From Methanobacterium sp. (GTDB taxonomy: Archaea; Methanobacteriota; Methanobacteria; Methanobacteriales; Methanobacteriaceae), in the NCBI RefSeq assembly GCF_016217785.1, contig NZ_JACRGA010000005.1:62001-126000 (forward strand): a stretch of 64,000 nucleotides of DNA, written 5' to 3'. Shown here piece after piece: positions 63,257-64,000 of the stretch; the first letter of the stretch is position 1, and the number at the start of each line of letters is the position of its first letter. The notes under the pieces are model-generated. The model had not been told where the DNA came from, ran no database searches, and saw only the letters and a program-made list of their open reading frames with translations. The translations under genes and the position numbers were made by a program.

Positions 63257-64000
<744 letters not shown>

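Overview
The window looks like a chromosomal segment of a methanogenic archaeon of the order Methanobacteriales, most likely Methanobacterium or a close relative. The DNA is AT-rich. It encodes archaeal information-processing proteins (TFB, aIF1A, aIF5A, aRF1, topoisomerase VI, Gar1, Rio1, Cgi121) and methanogen-type metabolism: Sep-tRNA:Cys-tRNA synthase, a coenzyme F430 synthetase-like Mur ligase, pyruvoyl arginine decarboxylase, TIGR00300-type ornithine cyclodeaminase, two-subunit GMP synthase, type II GAPDH and geranylgeranyl reductase. Start regions carry Shine-Dalgarno cores of the GGAGG or GGTGAT type. I see no rRNA, tRNA, CRISPR array or insertion sequence. The assignment rests on gene content only.

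Layout. 1-5.3 kb: start of a patatin-like gene, SepCysS, a membrane glycosyltransferase-like protein, a PHP phosphoesterase and GAPDH. 5.5-10.3 kb: a minus-strand block reading aIF1A, Rio1 kinase, KH-domain protein, topoisomerase VI B and A. 10.3-11.4 kb: a long AT-rich interval with a very basic 28-codon ORF and RNA-like inverted repeats. 11.4-21.8 kb: moeA, UPF0280, PH-domain membrane protein, lipid reductase, tRNA G10 methyltransferase, citramalate synthase, Cgi121, a PLP enzyme, the repair protein Nre and MsrB. 21.8-26.1 kb: methyltransferase, histidine kinase, a degenerate GTPase fused to a P-II-like domain, and a small GTPase. 26.5-33.8 kb: GMP synthase subunits, small conserved proteins, adenine deaminase and ornithine cyclodeaminase. 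34-44.8 kb: agmatinase/aIF5A facing pyruvoyl arginine decarboxylase; inositol phosphatase/FBPase overlapping NAD kinase; F430 synthetase, hemC, a GFO/IDH/MocA oxidoreductase, a GfcR-like regulator, aRF1, UMP kinase and a zinc ribbon.

45-61.4 kb looks like an accessory envelope region. It holds four DUF308 (HdeD-like) membrane proteins, two YbjQ-domain proteins, a small ABC exporter with a degenerate ATPase, a K+ channel, a FUSC transporter, a YjdF-like protein, a metallophosphoesterase, a holin-domain/phosphatase fusion and a phospholipase D-family protein. Conserved information genes resume at 61.9-63.1 kb (gar1-tfb), and the window ends inside a UPF0104 flippase-like gene.

Functional links: arginine to agmatine to putrescine (PdaD, SpeB) beside aIF5A, whose hypusine needs polyamine chemistry; HemC feeding tetrapyrrole to F430; FBPase/IMPase and NAD kinase in one transcription unit. 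The most unusual candidates are the GTPase/P-II fusion module (22.6-26.1 kb), the basic mini-ORF with its structured flank (10.6-11.0 kb), the DUF308/YbjQ/ABC envelope cluster, and the palindromic core promoter of gar1-tfb.
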